From positions 456,141 to 520,140 of the forward strand of contig CANNHN010000002.1 of the NCBI GenBank assembly GCA_947504725.1: a DNA stretch of 64,000 nt. The letters run 5' to 3'. This stretch comes from Bacteroidota bacterium. Lineage in GTDB: Bacteria; Bacteroidota; Bacteroidia; 2-12-FULL-35-15. Below are positions 8,171 through 16,761 of the stretch, piece after piece. The notes beneath the pieces were generated by a model. That model did no database searches, was not told the origin of the DNA, and worked only from the letters and a program-made list of their open reading frames with translations. Numbering within the stretch: position 1 is the stretch's first letter; each line of letters starts with the position of its first letter. A program made the translations under genes and the position numbers.

Positions 8171-8305
8171 AATATAAATCGTCAGTCTCCCGACTACGAT
8201 AAATTACAAAAAGCTTGTTGTTGTGAAGGAGTAGCACAACAGTGTTTCATGTTTAGTTTTATCCAAATCCCGAAGTTCTGACAAGCTCTTCGGGATTTAT
8301 TTTTT
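8171..8305 (+). ncRNA. Candidate structured small RNA of about 135 nt
   Basis: The stretch is bounded by a near-consensus promoter and a strong intrinsic terminator, with no convincing ORF and no coding gene between. It contains a small hairpin (AGTC-TCCC-GACT near 8182-8194) and a 7-bp stem (TGTTGTG paired with CACAACA, near 8217-8240). The gene downstream has its own TAnnTTTG promoter after the terminator, so this unit looks separate and not a leader. It could instead be an attenuator for the purF-type gene. I cannot assign it to a known RNA family by eye. Confidence 0.4.
8265..8305 (+). terminator. Intrinsic terminator
   Basis: An 11-bp perfect stem, AAATCCCGAAG paired with CTTCGGGATTT, with a 12-base loop, then a T-rich run. 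No coding gene ends here, which is the main reason to suspect a small RNA upstream. Confidence 0.8.
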
Positions 8306-8378
8306 TGGCTTTTGTCATTCAAAATCCGTTCTCCGTCTAAAGCCTTGTTTTACATTCCAAACCAATTAAAAAAAATCG

Positions 8379-8386
8379 TAACTTTG
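8379..8386 (+). promoter_or_regulatory. -7 promoter element of the purF-type gene
   Basis: TAACTTTG is a perfect TAnnTTTG. The start would fall near 8390, so the leader carries the GAGCG-core hairpin at 8392-8416 and then reaches the ATG at 8437. Confidence 0.6.
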
Positions 8387-8391
8387 TGTTT

Positions 8392-8416
8392 GTCACCCTG
8401 AGCGTAGTCGAAGGGT
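8392..8416 (+). repeat. GAGCG-core hairpin element, copy 2 (stem ACCCT/AGGGT)
   Basis: GTC, stem arm ACCCT, core GAGCGTAGTCGA, complementary arm AGGGT. It lies in the leader of the amidophosphoribosyltransferase gene and pairs perfectly over five bases. Confidence 0.85.
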
Positions 8417-8436
8417 CTTATTAAAACCCCAAATTT

Positions 8437-10338
8437 ATGAGTGATGCAATAAAACATGAATGTGGAATAGCAATGATTCGATTGCTCAAACCACTGGATT
8501 ATTACATCAAAAAGTATGGTACTCCACTTTACGGAGTTAACAAACTGTACTTGCTTATGGAAAAGCAACACAATCGAGGGCAAGATGGAGCAGGAGTTGC
8601 AAATATTAAATTTGATGTCGTTCCTGGGACAAAATACATTAGCAGAACAAGAGCAGTTGGCAGTGGCGCAATAAAAGAAATCTTCGCAAAAATAAATTCT
8701 CGTTTCGAAGACATCAACAAAAAAAATCCAGATAAATTATTAGATGCTAAATGGCTGAAAAAAAATCTTCCTTACACTGGGGAATTGTTTTTAGGGCATT
8801 TGCGTTACGGAACATTTGGTGGAAACAGCATTGAAAACTGTCACCCGTTTTTGCGTCAAAATAATTGGATGACCAGAAATTTAGTTGTCGCAGGTAATTT
8901 TAATTTAACCAATGTGGATGAGTTGTTTGATCAATTGGTTGAATTAGGACAACATCCAAAAGAAAAAGCCGATACCGTTACTGTGATGGAAAAAATCGGA
9001 CATTTTTTGGATGAAGAAAATGAAAAATTATTTAAAAAATATAAAAAAGAAGGACATACGAATGCGGAAATTTCTTCTTTGATAGCAGAAAATTTAGATG
9101 TGCAAGCCATCTTAAAGGATGCAAGTAAAAAGTGGGATGGTGGATATGCAATGGCGGGATTATTCGGACATGGAGACGCATTTGTCCTTCGTGATCCTAG
9201 TGGAATTCGTCCTGTGTTTTATTATTCCGATGATGAAATAGTAGTGGTTACTTCTGAGCGACCAGTTATTCAAACAGCATTTAATGTTCCTATTGAAAGT
9301 GTAAAAGAACTGGCTCCAGGAAATGCACTTATCATAAAAAAAGATGGAACATTTTCTTCAAAGGAAATTATTGAGCCACTAGAAAAAACATCTTGTTCAT
9401 TTGAACGTATTTATTTTTCTCGCGGAAGCGATGCAGATATTTATCAAGAAAGACAAAAATTAGGAAGTCAACTTTGCCCTTCTGTTTTGAAATCCGTTGA
9501 TTATGATTTAAAAAATACAGTTTTCTCATATATCCCAAATACTGCTGAAGTAGCATTTGGTGGCTTAATTGAAGGGTTGCATCATTATGCAAATACCATT
9601 AAGCGACATAAAATTTTACAAATGGGAAGTGCTGTGCGTGATCCTGAATTGAGTGAAATTCTTTCTATTCGACCTCGTGTTCATAAAATTGCAATTAAAG
9701 ATGCTAAGTTGCGTACCTTTATTACCAACGATTCTCAGCGTGATGATATGGTTGCTCACGTTTATGATACAACTTACGGTGTTATAAAAGAAGGCGTAGA
9801 CAATTTAGTGATTGTAGACGATTCTATTGTTCGTGGTACAACTTTAAAACAAAGTATTTTAAAAATATTAGATCGTTTAGGACCTAAAAAAATTGTAGTA
9901 GTTTCATCAGCACCACAAATCCGTTACCCGGATTGTTATGGAATTGATATGGCGAAGTTGGGAGATTTTATTGCTTTTCAAGCTGCTGTTCAGTTGTTGA
10001 AAGACAATTTCAAAGACAACCTGTTGGATGAGTTGTATGAAAAAGCAAAAGCACAGGAAGATCTTCCGAAAGAACAAATTGTAAATGTGGTAAAAGAAAT
10101 TTATGCTCCATTTACTGCCGAACAAATCTCCGCTAAAATTGCAGAATTACTTCGACCAGATAACATCAATGCCGATGTGGATATTATTTATCAATCTATA
10201 GAAGGTTTACACAATGCTATTCCAAATCATAAAGGTGATTGGTATTTTACTGGGAATTATCCAACAGCTGGTGGGAATAAAGTGGTGAATAAATCATTCA
10301 TCAACTATATGGAAGGCAAAAACGTGAGAGCATATTAA
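8437..10338 (+). CDS. purF: Amidophosphoribosyltransferase, long Bacteroidota form
   Basis: Class II glutamine amidotransferase joined to a type I phosphoribosyltransferase domain. It would transfer glutamine-derived ammonia to PRPP to make phosphoribosylamine, the first step of purine synthesis. The nucleophile candidate is C9 (HECGI), followed by QHNRGQDGAG. The PRPP-binding loop VIVDDSIVRGTT is at 458-469. At 633 residues it is well over 100 residues longer than typical PurF (about 470-510), with extra sequence in the N-terminal half and a C-terminal extension after the PRPP site. Bacteroidota often carry this longer paralog as well as a normal PurF, so it may not be the main purine enzyme. 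Confidence 0.85.
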   Translation: MSDAIKHECGIAMIRLLKPLDYYIKKYGTPLYGVNKLYLLMEKQHNRGQDGAGVANIKFDVVPGTKYISRTRAVGSGAIKEIFAKINSRFEDINKKNPDKLLDAKWLKKNLPYTGELFLGHLRYGTFGGNSIENCHPFLRQNNWMTRNLVVAGNFNLTNVDELFDQLVELGQHPKEKADTVTVMEKIGHFLDEENEKLFKKYKKEGHTNAEISSLIAENLDVQAILKDASKKWDGGYAMAGLFGHGDAFVLRDPSGIRPVFYYSDDEIVVVTSERPVIQTAFNVPIESVKELAPGNALIIKKDGTFSSKEIIEPLEKTSCSFERIYFSRGSDADIYQERQKLGSQLCPSVLKSVDYDLKNTVFSYIPNTAEVAFGGLIEGLHHYANTIKRHKILQMGSAVRDPELSEILSIRPRVHKIAIKDAKLRTFITNDSQRDDMVAHVYDTTYGVIKEGVDNLVIVDDSIVRGTTLKQSILKILDRLGPKKIVVVSSAPQIRYPDCYGIDMAKLGDFIAFQAAVQLLKDNFKDNLLDELYEKAKAQEDLPKEQIVNVVKEIYAPFTAEQISAKIAELLRPDNINADVDIIYQSIEGLHNAIPNHKGDWYFTGNYPTAGGNKVVNKSFINYMEGKNVRAY

Positions 10339-10366
10339 GTTAATCAATTGTTTTTCAATAATTTAC

Positions 10367-10396
10367 AAGCCTCCGGAACAATCGGGGGCTTTTTTT
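10367..10396 (+). terminator. Intrinsic terminator after the purF-type gene
   Basis: AAGCCTCCG pairs with CGGGGGCTT (one G-T pair) and is followed by seven Ts, 29 bases after the stop codon. Confidence 0.85.
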
Positions 10397-10564
10397 GTAT
10401 TAAGCAATGTGGTTAACGAACCAATTTGCCTATTTTATCGATTTGTTAATTAATTGCTATTGCTTTATGTCGCTTTTTGCATTAAATAGTATTAACTTCG
10501 AGGGCTGGTTTTTTTAAAAAGAGTGAGTAGTAATTTTTAAAAGTATAAATTTAAAACAAAAAAA

Positions 10565-13500
10565 ATGAAAAACAATTACAAACTAAAAACATACATAAGT
10601 CTGTTTTTATTCAGTTTCGTGGTACTGGTATCACAAATGAAAGCACAAGTGAATACCTATGCTTTCTCTTCTTTAACTGTTCCTTATGCTGACTTGATTG
10701 GAAGTACTCCAACAACTGCAGCGGGAGATGATGGAACTCAATTCGGAATTGCATTGCCATTTACATTCAACTATGCTGGAAATAGCGTAAATGTTATTGG
10801 TGTAGGGACAAATGGATGGATGAGAATGGGTGCGTCAACTACGATTGGTGCATTCGGGGCGTTTGCAAATAATATTAATGCTCCAGTAAACAACATAAAT
10901 TTTGTTGCTCCTTTGTGGGACGACTTAAATATTACTGGTGGAACTATTTCTTACATGACTATCGGTACAACTCCAAATCAAATATTTATTATGGAGTATA
11001 AAAATGACAGATGGTCTGGAAGTGGTTCTGGAACAGCTCCACAACAAAATTTTCAAACTTGGTTATATGAAACTTCAAACGTGATTGAATTTCATTATGG
11101 TGCAATGTTGAACGGAACAGCTCCATCAGCATCTATTGGGTTAACTGGTCCTGTAGTTGGAGATTTTATTAGTGTAACTCCAGCAGCGGTTCCTACATCT
11201 TCTATAGTAACAGGAAACAATACAATTGCAGTTGCAACATTTTTAACAAATGGATTGGTTTATAGATTTACTCCTGCACCTCCACCATTATGTCCAGCTC
11301 CTACATTATTAACTGCAACAGGAGTTACTACAACTTCAGCAAACTTAGGTTGGACTTGTACAGCTTGTAGTGGAACATTTGCTTTGGAATGGGGTCCAAC
11401 AGGATTTACGCCAGGGACAGGAACAATTGTTAACCCAGCAACATCACCAGTGCCAGTTACAGGTTTAACCCCAGGAACAACTTACCAATTTTATGTTATT
11501 CAAGATTGTTCAGGTGCGGGAAATGGTTTTAGTTTACTTACTGGTCCTACCTCATTTACAACTAAGTTTTTAGGAGATGATGTATGTGACGCATTACCAT
11601 TAGCTATTGGAACAAATGGCCCATATAGTTCAGTTGGATCAACAATACAAGTTGGTGAACCAGCGGCACCAGCAGGCGGATGTAATACACAAACAACATG
11701 GTGTAACAGTACATTGAATGGTTCTCGTTGGTTTACTTTCGTAGCTCCAGCTTCTGGTCGCGTTAGTATCGCTGCTCCAGGTTTTGACGATCAACTTGCT
11801 TTATACAGTGCTCCAAATTGTGCTGCTATTTTATCAGGGGGTTCAACTTTAATTGCTGCTAATGATGATGGCGCAGGATTGTCTGCTATCGTTAATCCAG
11901 TAAACTGTTTAACTCCAGGTGTAACTTATTATGTACAAGTTGATCAATACAGTGCTACAACCGGAACATTTACTGTTGTGCTTACTGATCTTGGAGCTGC
12001 AGATCCTTCATTTACAGGTTTAGCTGCAGCTTATTGTGATAATGCTGCTGCAGTAACTTTAACTCCAACTGTAACAGGTGGAGTATTTGCTGGAACAGGT
12101 GTTACAGGAAGTTCATTTAATCCAACTACTGCTGGTGCAGGAACATATTCAGTTACTTATACTTTGAATGGATGTTATACATCAACTCAATCAGTAACGG
12201 TTAATGCTTCTCCAGTTGCAACTTCAGTAATTACTACACCAGTTTTATGTAATGCTGGAAATGCAACAGTAACAGTTTCTGCAACAGGTGGAACTCCTTC
12301 TTATACAGGAACAGGCGCATTTACTGCACCTGCTGGAGCATATACATATACTGTAACAGATGCAAACTCTTGTTCTTCTATAACTACAGGAACAATTACG
12401 GAGCCTACTGCAGTTGCAGTTACTTCTTCATCAACTGCTATTTTATGTAATGGTGGAACATCTACTATAACAATTGCAGCGACAGGTGGAACGGGTGCAT
12501 TAACTGGAACAGGAACATTTACACAATCAGCAGGAACAACAGTTTATACTGTTACCGATGCAAATTCTTGTGTTGGAACAACTTCAGTTGTTGTTACTCA
12601 ACCAACTGCAATAACAGTAACTCCAACTTCAACTCCAGTTTTATGTAACGGTGGAACATCCACTGTAACGATTGCTGCTGCAGGTGGAACAGGAGCATTT
12701 ACTGGAACAGGAACATTTACTCAATCAGCAGGAACAACAGTTTATACTGTAACAGATGCAAATTCTTGTGTTGGTACAGCTTCAGTAATTGTTACAGAAC
12801 CAACTATGATTGTTGCAAGTTCTTCAACAACAGCTGCAATTTTGTGTAACGGAGGAAACGGAACAGTAACAGTTTCTGCAACAGGTGGAACTCCTTCTTA
12901 TACAGGAACAGGTGCATTTGCTCAACCAGCAGGATCAAATACGTATACTGTTACAGATGCTAATGGTTGTGTTGCAACTACTAGTGCTACATTAACAGAG
13001 CCAGCAGCAATCGTTGTTAGTTCAGTTGAAACTGGTGTGTTGTGTTTTGGTGGAACATCATCTGTTACCATTTCAGTAACAGGAGGAACTCCAGGTTACT
13101 CAGGACAAGGAACATTTGTTCAATCAGCTGGAACAACAACTTACACTATTACAGATGCTAATGCTTGTACATCATCTTTAGCAGTAACAGTTGTTCAACC
13201 AGCAGTAATGGCAGCAACTTCTTCATCAACTGCAATTTTATGTAACGGTGGAACATCTGCAGTAACAGTTGTTGCAACAGGTGGAACAACTCCATATACT
13301 GGTGATGGTTCATTTACTCAAGCTGCTGGAACAACAGTTTATACTGTAACCGATGCAAACTTATGTACAACAACAACAAGTGTAACCATTACTGAGCCAA
13401 CAGCTGTGATGGTAATGTTTACATCAACTCCAATTTTATGTAATGGTGGAACATCTTCTGTAGTAATTACTGCAATGGACGGAACACCTGCATATACTGG

Positions 13501-14236
13501 CGAAGGGACATATACACAATCAGCAGGAACAACAGTTTACACTGTAACAGATGCAAATTCTTGTACAGGAACAGCTTCTGTAGCGGTTACTGAACCTGCT
13601 GCAATTGCAACTGCACAAACAGTCAACTTCTGTGGAAGTGGATCTTTAACAGTTGGGACAAGTACTTATACAACTGCTGGAACGTTTACAGATATTTTAG
13701 CTGCTGCTAATTCTTGTGATAGTACTGTTACAACTACCATTACTATTACTAACGTTGATGCAACAACTTCTGTATCAGGAGCAGCAATTACTGCAAATTC
13801 AGCAACAGGAACTTATTTGTGGTTAGATTGTAATGCTGCTTATGCTGCATTAACTCCTTCTGAAACAAATCAAATTTATAACTCAACTGCGAACGGAAGT
13901 TACGCTGTACAAGTTACAGATAACGGATGTGTTGATACTTCTGCTTGTGTGGTTATTAGCACAACAGGAATTGATAACAATGGAGCAAATGTGTTGTCAG
14001 TTTATCCAAACCCAACAATGGGAATGTTTAACATCGCTATTGCAAATGCAAACATTGCAGAATTAGTAATTAGTATCGTTGATATACAAGGAAAAGAAGT
14101 TTTCTCTTCTGTAGATAAAAATGTAAACGGTGCTTACAACAAACAAATCAACTTAGAAGAAATTGCTAAAGGATTGTATTACATTAAAATGAATACAGGT
14201 ACTGAAGTGAAAATCCAAAAATTGATTGTTCAATAA
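10565..14236 (+). CDS. SprB-repeat surface protein with type IX secretion sorting domain
   Basis: A 1223-residue exported protein. A signal peptide (residues 1-28, ending KAQ) is followed by a beta-rich domain near 30-235, a fibronectin type III-like domain near 245-335, a Cys-containing pre-peptidase-like domain near 340-485 and an Ig-like segment near 490-550. Seven tandem SprB-type repeats of about 66 residues follow (near 550-1012, each with LCNGGTS..TGG...YTVTDANSC). The last 80 residues, with VYPNPTMGMFNI and KGLYYIKMNTG...KLIVQ, form a type A T9SS C-terminal domain. SprB repeats occur in the gliding-motility adhesin of Flavobacterium. An adhesin role is inferred, and motility is not shown. 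Confidence 0.92.
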   Translation: MKNNYKLKTYISLFLFSFVVLVSQMKAQVNTYAFSSLTVPYADLIGSTPTTAAGDDGTQFGIALPFTFNYAGNSVNVIGVGTNGWMRMGASTTIGAFGAFANNINAPVNNINFVAPLWDDLNITGGTISYMTIGTTPNQIFIMEYKNDRWSGSGSGTAPQQNFQTWLYETSNVIEFHYGAMLNGTAPSASIGLTGPVVGDFISVTPAAVPTSSIVTGNNTIAVATFLTNGLVYRFTPAPPPLCPAPTLLTATGVTTTSANLGWTCTACSGTFALEWGPTGFTPGTGTIVNPATSPVPVTGLTPGTTYQFYVIQDCSGAGNGFSLLTGPTSFTTKFLGDDVCDALPLAIGTNGPYSSVGSTIQVGEPAAPAGGCNTQTTWCNSTLNGSRWFTFVAPASGRVSIAAPGFDDQLALYSAPNCAAILSGGSTLIAANDDGAGLSAIVNPVNCLTPGVTYYVQVDQYSATTGTFTVVLTDLGAADPSFTGLAAAYCDNAAAVTLTPTVTGGVFAGTGVTGSSFNPTTAGAGTYSVTYTLNGCYTSTQSVTVNASPVATSVITTPVLCNAGNATVTVSATGGTPSYTGTGAFTAPAGAYTYTVTDANSCSSITTGTITEPTAVAVTSSSTAILCNGGTSTITIAATGGTGALTGTGTFTQSAGTTVYTVTDANSCVGTTSVVVTQPTAITVTPTSTPVLCNGGTSTVTIAAAGGTGAFTGTGTFTQSAGTTVYTVTDANSCVGTASVIVTEPTMIVASSSTTAAILCNGGNGTVTVSATGGTPSYTGTGAFAQPAGSNTYTVTDANGCVATTSATLTEPAAIVVSSVETGVLCFGGTSSVTISVTGGTPGYSGQGTFVQSAGTTTYTITDANACTSSLAVTVVQPAVMAATSSSTAILCNGGTSAVTVVATGGTTPYTGDGSFTQAAGTTVYTVTDANLCTTTTSVTITEPTAVMVMFTSTPILCNGGTSSVVITAMDGTPAYTGEGTYTQSAGTTVYTVTDANSCTGTASVAVTEPAAIATAQTVNFCGSGSLTVGTSTYTTAGTFTDILAAANSCDSTVTTTITITNVDATTSVSGAAITANSATGTYLWLDCNAAYAALTPSETNQIYNSTANGSYAVQVTDNGCVDTSACVVISTTGIDNNGANVLSVYPNPTMGMFNIAIANANIAELVISIVDIQGKEVFSSVDKNVNGAYNKQINLEEIAKGLYYIKMNTGTEVKIQKLIVQ
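12206..13602 (+). repeat. Seven tandem about 200-bp repeats encoding SprB units
   Basis: The units are about 198-201 bases long and several are close at the DNA level. Units 2 and 3 share long identical runs such as GGAACAACAGTTTATACTGT, and the same run recurs in units 6 and 7. Boundaries are approximate. Such near-identity favours unequal recombination and copy-number change between strains, and may also cause assembly collapse. Confidence 0.8.
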
Positions 14237-14257
14237 GTTCTATTGAAATACAAATAC

Positions 14258-14292
14258 AAAAAGCCCTCTTCGGTTTTCGAAGAGGGCTTTTT
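14258..14292 (+). terminator. Intrinsic terminator after the SprB-repeat gene
   Basis: A 15-bp perfect stem (AAAAAGCCCTCTTCG and its complement) with a short loop, ending in Ts. It lies inside the extended frame of the next gene, which shows that the SET-domain gene must start downstream of it. Confidence 0.9.
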
Positions 14293-14305
14293 ATTTCTCT
14301 TTAAA

Positions 14306-14773
14306 ATGAAAGCCAATAAAAATAAATTCTCCAATACCATCAACTATAAAATTGATGCAAAGGAAGTAGATTATTTATACGTTAAGGATTCCCAAATTCT
14401 TGGCTCTGGAAAAGGATTGTATACTGCAATTCCTATTTATAAGGATGAGGTGATTACTTTGTTCAAAGGGGAAATACTAAGCAATGCAGATGCAAAAAGT
14501 CGTTCAATGAAAGGGAATGACGCCTACTTCATTAACTTGCTGGATGGAACAATTATGGATTCCATGCATGTGAACTGTTTTGCAAAATATGCGAATGATG
14601 CTTTGGGATTTGTAAAAACAAAGTATAAAATCAATTCAAAAATATCGTTAGACGAAAACGACAATGTTTGTATTGTTTCTGATAGAGATATAAAAGTAGG
14701 AGAAGAAATATTTTGCAGTTACGGGAAACCCTACTGGAAAAAATATAAAAAGAAGTTGATCTTAGAAAAGTAA
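14306..14773 (+). CDS. SET domain-containing protein
   Basis: A short (155 residues) SET-type lysine methyltransferase-like protein. SET features are GSGKGLYTAIPIYKDEVITLFKGE near the start and GEEIFCSYGKPYW at the end, which matches the GEELxxDYG block. The middle NHS motif is replaced by CFAKYANDA, so cofactor binding may be altered. The ATG at 14306 was chosen because the frame upstream (from a TTG at 14243) encodes the terminator hairpin. Its stop abuts the stop of the convergent isoaspartyl peptidase gene. The substrate is unknown. Confidence 0.78.
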   Translation: MKANKNKFSNTINYKIDAKEVDYLYVKDSQILGSGKGLYTAIPIYKDEVITLFKGEILSNADAKSRSMKGNDAYFINLLDGTIMDSMHVNCFAKYANDALGFVKTKYKINSKISLDENDNVCIVSDRDIKVGEEIFCSYGKPYWKKYKKKLILEK

Positions 14774-15616
14774 TTATTGAAATACATTCAACGTCTTCCC
14801 ATCAAAACTAGCATAAACCATGCTTGGATGCGAATCTAAATGACGAATATTCCCTTTGTTGTCGATTGCAATCGCTCCGCAAAAGCCATCAATTTCCTTT
14901 AATTCTGCAAACGTTTTTTCAAATGCTTTTTCAATTGTAAATCCATCCGCCACGCGAGTAACAATTTTTGTTGCTACAGAAGCACTCACAATATCTTCTC
15001 CAATTCCGGTACAACTTACACCACAAAATTCTGTAGCATAATTTCCTGCCGTTGTTGCTGAATCAGAAATTCTTCCTGGTACTTCAAATCCTTTTCCGCC
15101 TGTAGATGTTGCGGCAGCAATGTTTCCATTTGAATCCAACGCAACACATCCAACTGTTCCTAATCGTTTCGATTCCAATTTTGCTTCGTATTCTTTTCTG
15201 CGTTGAGGAATTTCAGGATTAAAAAAATCAAACGTGTTGGCATAAGCGAATTTTGTTGCGCCCTCGCCTCCTAATACTCTATCCTCGGTAGTAAATAATT
15301 TTTCGGCAACACGAATTGGATTTTTTACATTTTCAATATTGATAACGCCACTGAATTTTTTGCTCTTCCCATCCATCATAGATGCACTCATGCGAATTTT
15401 CCCATCGCTCTGAATCTGAGATCCAATCCCAGCATTAAACAATTCATCGTTTTCAAGCTGCTCTACGGCATGTACAATCGTTTCTAGCGCTGTGTGCGTT
15501 TTTAAGTACTCGTATGAATTCATTACTACACGTTTCAAAGCATCTTGCTTCGCAATTTTTGTCTCCAAACTTTGTGATGACTCACTAAAAAAACCTCCGT
15601 GAATAATTAATTTCAT
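14774..15616 (-). CDS. Isoaspartyl peptidase / L-asparaginase (Ntn hydrolase)
   Basis: A 280-residue plant-type asparaginase. It should self-cleave before T154 in RLGTVGCVALD, making that Thr the nucleophile, and has the family blocks LIIHGG, NAGIGSQIQSDG and GRISDSATTAGNY. These enzymes split beta-aspartyl dipeptides. It lies 44 bases downstream of cyanophycinase and near cyanophycin synthetase, so its likely substrate is beta-Asp-Arg released from cyanophycin. That link is inferred from context. There is no signal peptide, so it is cytoplasmic. Confidence 0.93.
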   Translation of the reverse strand: MKLIIHGGFFSESSQSLETKIAKQDALKRVVMNSYEYLKTHTALETIVHAVEQLENDELFNAGIGSQIQSDGKIRMSASMMDGKSKKFSGVINIENVKNPIRVAEKLFTTEDRVLGGEGATKFAYANTFDFFNPEIPQRRKEYEAKLESKRLGTVGCVALDSNGNIAAATSTGGKGFEVPGRISDSATTAGNYATEFCGVSCTGIGEDIVSASVATKIVTRVADGFTIEKAFEKTFAELKEIDGFCGAIAIDNKGNIRHLDSHPSMVYASFDGKTLNVFQ

Positions 15617-15660
15617 TTGATTTTCTTTTATAACTTTTAACTTTCAAACATTGAACTTCC

Positions 15661-16530
15661 CTAAGCGTGTTGGCCTACATGAATTGTCATTTCGTGCTTA
15701 CTTAAATCGTAATGATCAAATTTACTCATCACATGCACCACCATATTTTTAATTGAAATAGGTGTTCCCATTTCTACTTGAGTAAGATTGGTGTCTTTAA
15801 TATGTCTTCCATCCACTAATATAATAAGTCCTGATCCAATTGCCTCCATTGAATGCCCCTTGATTAAAAGCCCCGTGTCTTCACCTAAACCAATTCCCAA
15901 CGTTCTTGGATTTCCAACTACTGCTTGAAACAATCTTCCAATTCTTCCTCGGTGAACAAAGTGGGTATCAATAATTACATGATCAATTAATCCCAATCCA
16001 CTTGTAATTTTTACTTCCCCTTTTAATAATGCTTCGCTGCTTGAACCTTGATAAATCATGCTATTAGAAGCTGCCGCTGCTCCTGCTGACGTTCCTGCAT
16101 ATATGAACTCTTCATTATTGTATTTCTCTAAAATCAAGTCATGAATGGCAGTTCCCCCTAAAATTGAGGTTAATCTCAATTGATCACCTCCAGTAAACAT
16201 CACAACATCTGCCTTTTTGATTCGTTCGATATTTTCTTCTGCTAAAGCCTCTTCGCGATTTTCAATATGTAAAACATGCACATTCTTTGCTCCCAAATAT
16301 TCCATTGCTTTTGCATATTCTGGCCCAACATCTTTTGGAATTTTTGATGCCGTAGTAATGATCTCAATATGAGAATTTTCTTTGTGCTTTGATTCAACAA
16401 TCAAACGCTTTAAGATTCCTGCTTCGAAAAAATTCAGATTTTTTTCAACTTGTTTGTCGAAATTCTTTTCTGTAAAACTTCCTTTGTCTACAGCCCCCCC
16501 GATTACGATTAGTTTACCTTTAGGATTCAT
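15661..16530 (-). CDS. cphB: Cyanophycinase
   Basis: A 289-residue S51-family serine peptidase that cuts cyanophycin to beta-Asp-Arg dipeptides. The catalytic Ser is S148 in AGTSAGAAAAS. FTGGDQLRL (112-120) and DTHFVHRGRIGRL match conserved family segments. There is no signal peptide, consistent with intracellular cyanophycin turnover as against extracellular CphE. It is divergent from cphA across 231 bases and followed by the isoaspartyl peptidase, so one minus-strand operon holds the degradation genes. Confidence 0.95.
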   Translation of the reverse strand: MNPKGKLIVIGGAVDKGSFTEKNFDKQVEKNLNFFEAGILKRLIVESKHKENSHIEIITTASKIPKDVGPEYAKAMEYLGAKNVHVLHIENREEALAEENIERIKKADVVMFTGGDQLRLTSILGGTAIHDLILEKYNNEEFIYAGTSAGAAAASNSMIYQGSSSEALLKGEVKITSGLGLIDHVIIDTHFVHRGRIGRLFQAVVGNPRTLGIGLGEDTGLLIKGHSMEAIGSGLIILVDGRHIKDTNLTQVEMGTPISIKNMVVHVMSKFDHYDLSKHEMTIHVGQHA

Positions 16531-16761
16531 TGATCTGTTTTTAAAGTAGTTGAAATATTAAATTCTTGTTAATTTTATATCATAAAAATAACTTTAAAAC
16601 CAATATATAATTCGGAATATTTCTTTATTTATTAAGAGGTTATTGTGTATTAATTCCATGTACAACGAAATTTTCTTTGATTTCAGAAAATTTCCTTTTA
16701 TCTTACATCGATTTGTGCCCAAATGGGGCATTAAAGCTACTCAAAACAGAAAATCATAGTT

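Noticed and set aside
8057..8281. A 74-codon ORF starting with GTG before the purF-type gene
   Set aside because: It ends inside the terminator hairpin, has no family features, covers the putative small RNA and has a biased Cys/Phe composition. It is probably a chance frame.
12206..13602. CRISPR array in the surface-protein gene
   Set aside because: The tandem units are coding SprB repeats in one continuous reading frame.
14243..14305. A 21-codon N-terminal extension of the SET-domain gene from a TTG
   Set aside because: Those codons encode the terminator hairpin of the upstream gene. The ATG at 14306 is the plausible start.
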